Part shown: positions 61,882-64,000 of the stretch, in pieces
How positions within the stretch are numbered: the first letter of the stretch is position 1
Layout of the letters: every line of letters starts with the position of its first letter
From: G963678445 sp963678445
GTDB lineage: Bacteria > Hydrogenedentota > Hydrogenedentia > Hydrogenedentales > G963678445
Reading direction: 5' to 3'
Assembly (NCBI GenBank): GCA_963678445.1
Contig: OY782877.1
Span: forward strand, 2,108,001 to 2,172,000
DNA: 64,000 nt
Translations under genes and position numbers: made by a program
The notes under the pieces: generated by a model
The model's database searches: none
Seen by the model: only the letters and a program-made list of their open reading frames with translations
What the model was told of the DNA's origin: nothing

Positions 61882-64000
61882 CTATTCCTCATTCGAAGGT
61901 TCTGTGTTCTGGAATGTGACGGAATCCCCGTAGCGATTGTCCGGACGATCTTCAGGGAAGGAAGGTACATAGAAGGGATCGCCGTCGGGGGGTGCGTAGG
62001 CTTCGTCGCCAGGGGGCGCTGTTTTGTCTTGGTCGTCTCCGTCTTTGCGTTTGGGCCAGGGGATGCATTCAAGGGAAACAAGCACCAGGGCGAAGGCGCC
62101 GATTACTCCGGCGACACTGCTCAGGCCGGGGGTGGCGGAAGCCAAGTCCGTGGCGCTTGCGTCGCGGAAATAGACCGGCCACCAGTGAACGAAGAAGGCG
62201 ATTACGCCTGCTGTGCTCAAGGTGACGATGCCATAATGAAGCCAAAAGCGTTTTTCGCGCAATGCCAGGAAGCCCATGTAGAAGCTGAGCAGGAGCATCA
62301 GGACGGAGTTCCAGTAGTAGGTGGGGTATTTTTGCCGCCACATGGAGTAGAAGTAGTATCCCGCCATGGCGACCAACAATAGATATACGACGCCCAAGGT
62401 GCGTGTGGGACGTTTCAGTTCGCTGGTGAAAAAGAGGAGTGGCACCAGCAACATGATGTAGTAGTAATACGTGGGCGCGACCAGGAAATAGCAGGGCACA
62501 AAGCTGTAGGCGAAGGCTTGGGCATCTTTCAGGCCGCGTACAGCGAACAGGGAGAATAACAGCACGCAGGCCAGTATGGCGCGCCACTGTAACTTGTACT
62601 GATTGTACAAAACACTGCGTGTGTAAGGGCTCCAGGCTTTCAGGTAAGTGCGCAGTCCCTGATCCTCCGCCTTCTTAGTGTCAGCCTTATCCGATTCGCC
62701 GAGCAGATATTTTCCAATGGATTCCTTAAAACTGAAGTTTTTCCGGAATTGGGCGATGTAGACGTATTTGAATCCAACACGCCAGGGAGAAATATCCCGA
62801 TTATGTTTACCGATCTTTTTGGCGTAGTCCTGCCACAATTGCGTGCCTCCCTCATAGGCAATGGAGGCGCCGATGAGAAGAACGACGGTAAGCATGAAAG
62901 CGACAAAGAAATACAGGTAGCGGCGGTTGATACGATTGGTCCACAGCGCCCAGACGCCAAAGGTGGTCAAGCCCAGAAGTGCGCCTGCGGTCAATCCTAC
63001 GCCGATCGTCCCTGCAATCAGGGCGTTAAATGGTATTTCAATTGGTAGATGGGGGAGCCAAAGGGAGCGTAGCAAAAATAAGACAATGGCGCCCAAAAGG
63101 CCGAATGCAAGGTGCAACAGAAACAAGAGAAGGGGACGCAGTAGGGGGTGCCCATATTCGATATCCTGTAGCCAGAGCTCTTTGAGCCAACGCCCTAGTG
63201 CATTGATAAGATCCCAGAAAAGCTTTGCGCCCAACCCGAAAAGGAATACAGCGGGGAAAATGCGCGCCATCACGGAGTAGGCGGTGAATACGCCCCCCAG
63301 GGCATAATGGTTTTTTCGAATGAGACATATTGCGATGATTAGCGACATGGTGAAGTCGGTGCGCAGATAGGCGCCCTTCATATGCGAAAATTTCATCATA
63401 TAGCTGGTTCCCAGCACGATGAGCATGCACAGGGCGGCTTCGAGGCCAAAGGCCCAGATCACAAAACCGGTGGCAAGGGCGATGAGTCCCAAATCAAGCA
63501 GGGAAAGAGCGAACATGCCGGTTTCACTATCCGTCGAAACCTGATTACTCAGACCGCCGCCAACCAACGTAGACCAGACCGGGGTGCCGTTGTAGCCCTT
63601 GTCACTGAGCACACCGTTCCAACGGTTGGTTACCAGCTTGGATTTAAACCACTCGATGTCCTTTACCCATTCCTTCCAACGCTCTTCCGAGAAATACTTC
63701 TTTACCGAGTCTGGGTCATTCAGTACATAGTCAGGGGAGACGTGGCGGCCTGTAGAAAGCTGTCGGATGGTGCCCTTGGTGCTTTTCCACTTCATGCCCG
63801 TTTCTTTATCCGCAATGATACTGGCCTCATAGAGCCGGTCATAACTGATTTCATGGGCGTATTTCGACCCCATGTAGTAATGGTAAAATTCGTAGGCGTT
63901 TAGGTATGCGCCATAGCGTCCCCGTCCGAAATTGAGGTAGTTTTCCACCGACAGGAAGGCAAGACAAAGCAAAACAGCCACCAGCAACCCACGAATAAAG
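61882..64000 (-). CDS. Large polytopic membrane protein, GT-C-like (N-terminus outside window)
   Basis: The frame is open to base 64000 without a convincing start, so the N-terminus lies beyond the window; at least 705 residues are visible. It begins in a hydrophobic helix (LLVAVLLCLAFLSVE) and has roughly twelve further membrane segments, with two periplasmic-looking loops (EFYHYYMGSKYAHEISYDRL near 35, KRPTRTLG near 530). The charged first loop after TM1 and the following multi-helix core suggest a GT-C glycosyltransferase or a related envelope polymer protein. The C-terminal ~70 residues are a proline/aspartate-rich soluble tail. Family not certain. Confidence 0.65.
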   Translation of the reverse strand, partial: FIRGLLVAVLLCLAFLSVENYLNFGRGRYGAYLNAYEFYHYYMGSKYAHEISYDRLYEASIIADKETGMKWKSTKGTIRQLSTGRHVSPDYVLNDPDSVKKYFSEERWKEWVKDIEWFKSKLVTNRWNGVLSDKGYNGTPVWSTLVGGGLSNQVSTDSETGMFALSLLDLGLIALATGFVIWAFGLEAALCMLIVLGTSYMMKFSHMKGAYLRTDFTMSLIIAICLIRKNHYALGGVFTAYSVMARIFPAVFLFGLGAKLFWDLINALGRWLKELWLQDIEYGHPLLRPLLLFLLHLAFGLLGAIVLFLLRSLWLPHLPIEIPFNALIAGTIGVGLTAGALLGLTTFGVWALWTNRINRRYLYFFVAFMLTVVLLIGASIAYEGGTQLWQDYAKKIGKHNRDISPWRVGFKYVYIAQFRKNFSFKESIGKYLLGESDKADTKKAEDQGLRTYLKAWSPYTRSVLYNQYKLQWRAILACVLLFSLFAVRGLKDAQAFAYSFVPCYFLVAPTYYYYIMLLVPLLFFTSELKRPTRTLGVVYLLLVAMAGYYFYSMWRQKYPTYYWNSVLMLLLSFYMGFLALREKRFWLHYGIVTLSTAGVIAFFVHWWPVYFRDASATDLASATPGLSSVAGVIGAFALVLVSLECIPWPKRKDGDDQDKTAPPGDEAYAPPDGDPFYVPSFPEDRPDNRYGDSVTFQNTEPSNEE

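Noticed and set aside
1..64000. tRNA or rRNA genes
   Set aside because: Sites resembling the T-loop TTCGAATC fall inside protein genes and have no cloverleaf around them.

Overview
The window comes from a bacterial chromosome of roughly 50% GC. The genes mostly stand alone or in short operons, with fairly long intergenic gaps full of small repeats. Lipoproteins with lipoboxes, a Tat signal, a pilin-type secretion cluster and envelope GT-C proteins point to a Gram-negative diderm. The mix of GH95 and GH78 glycosidases, choice-of-anchor/beta-helix lipoprotein, fused E1 alpha-beta dehydrogenase, CHASE4 kinases and GxxExxY protein resembles uncultivated PVC/Hydrogenedentes/Lentisphaerae-type genomes. 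That placement is inference; no rRNA or tRNA gene was seen.

Layout. 1-3.5 kb: sufBCD operon for Fe-S cluster assembly (minus; sufD runs off the left edge). 3.8-8.2 kb: aldehyde dehydrogenase and a fused E1 alpha/beta 2-oxoacid dehydrogenase. 8.7-14.1 kb: exported beta-propeller proteins, a small membrane protein and an amidase. 14.2-16.2 kb: a relic zone with REP-like palindromes, a decayed RAYT transposase, a gene broken by an in-frame stop and a frameshift, and an intact 55-aa ORF. 16.2-32.8 kb: HNH protein, a small zinc-ribbon ORF, GH95 fucosidase, hybrid histidine kinase, GT-C membrane protein, transketolase-like enzyme, HAD phosphatase, GH78 rhamnosidase, K+ channel, alpha/beta hydrolase. 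32.9-42.4 kb: a beta-helix lipoprotein split at a G7 tract, an S41-like lipoprotein lacking the serine, an OPA-type transporter, metG, and a Tat-exported purple-acid-type phosphatase. 42.6-42.8 kb: a promoter-to-terminator small RNA. 42.9-46.7 kb: pyrR-pyrB-pyrC, interrupted between pyrB and pyrC by a GxxExxY cassette with inverted repeat ends. 46.8-49.4 kb: metE under a cobalamin riboswitch. 49.8-51.1 kb: DegT aminotransferase. 51.5-61.7 kb: a four-gene pilin-like operon with a sigma-54 promoter, directly downstream of an NtrC-type regulator and its CHASE4 sensor kinase, with a divergent paralogous CHASE4 hybrid kinase that has lost its phosphoacceptor histidine. 61.9-64 kb: a polytopic membrane protein running off the right edge.

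Several parts fit together. The CHASE4 kinase, the NtrC regulator and the sigma-54 promoter form a plausible signalling line to the pilin-like genes. GH95, GH78, the hydrolase and the OPA transporter suggest scavenging of deoxysugar-rich polymers and phosphorylated sugars. The gaps carry at least nine copies of an ~98-bp two-hairpin repeat, all in one orientation, plus 36-38 bp palindromes just after stop codons, REP-like palindromes and ATGAAG-type repeats. Functional calls rest on motifs read by eye; no database search was possible.
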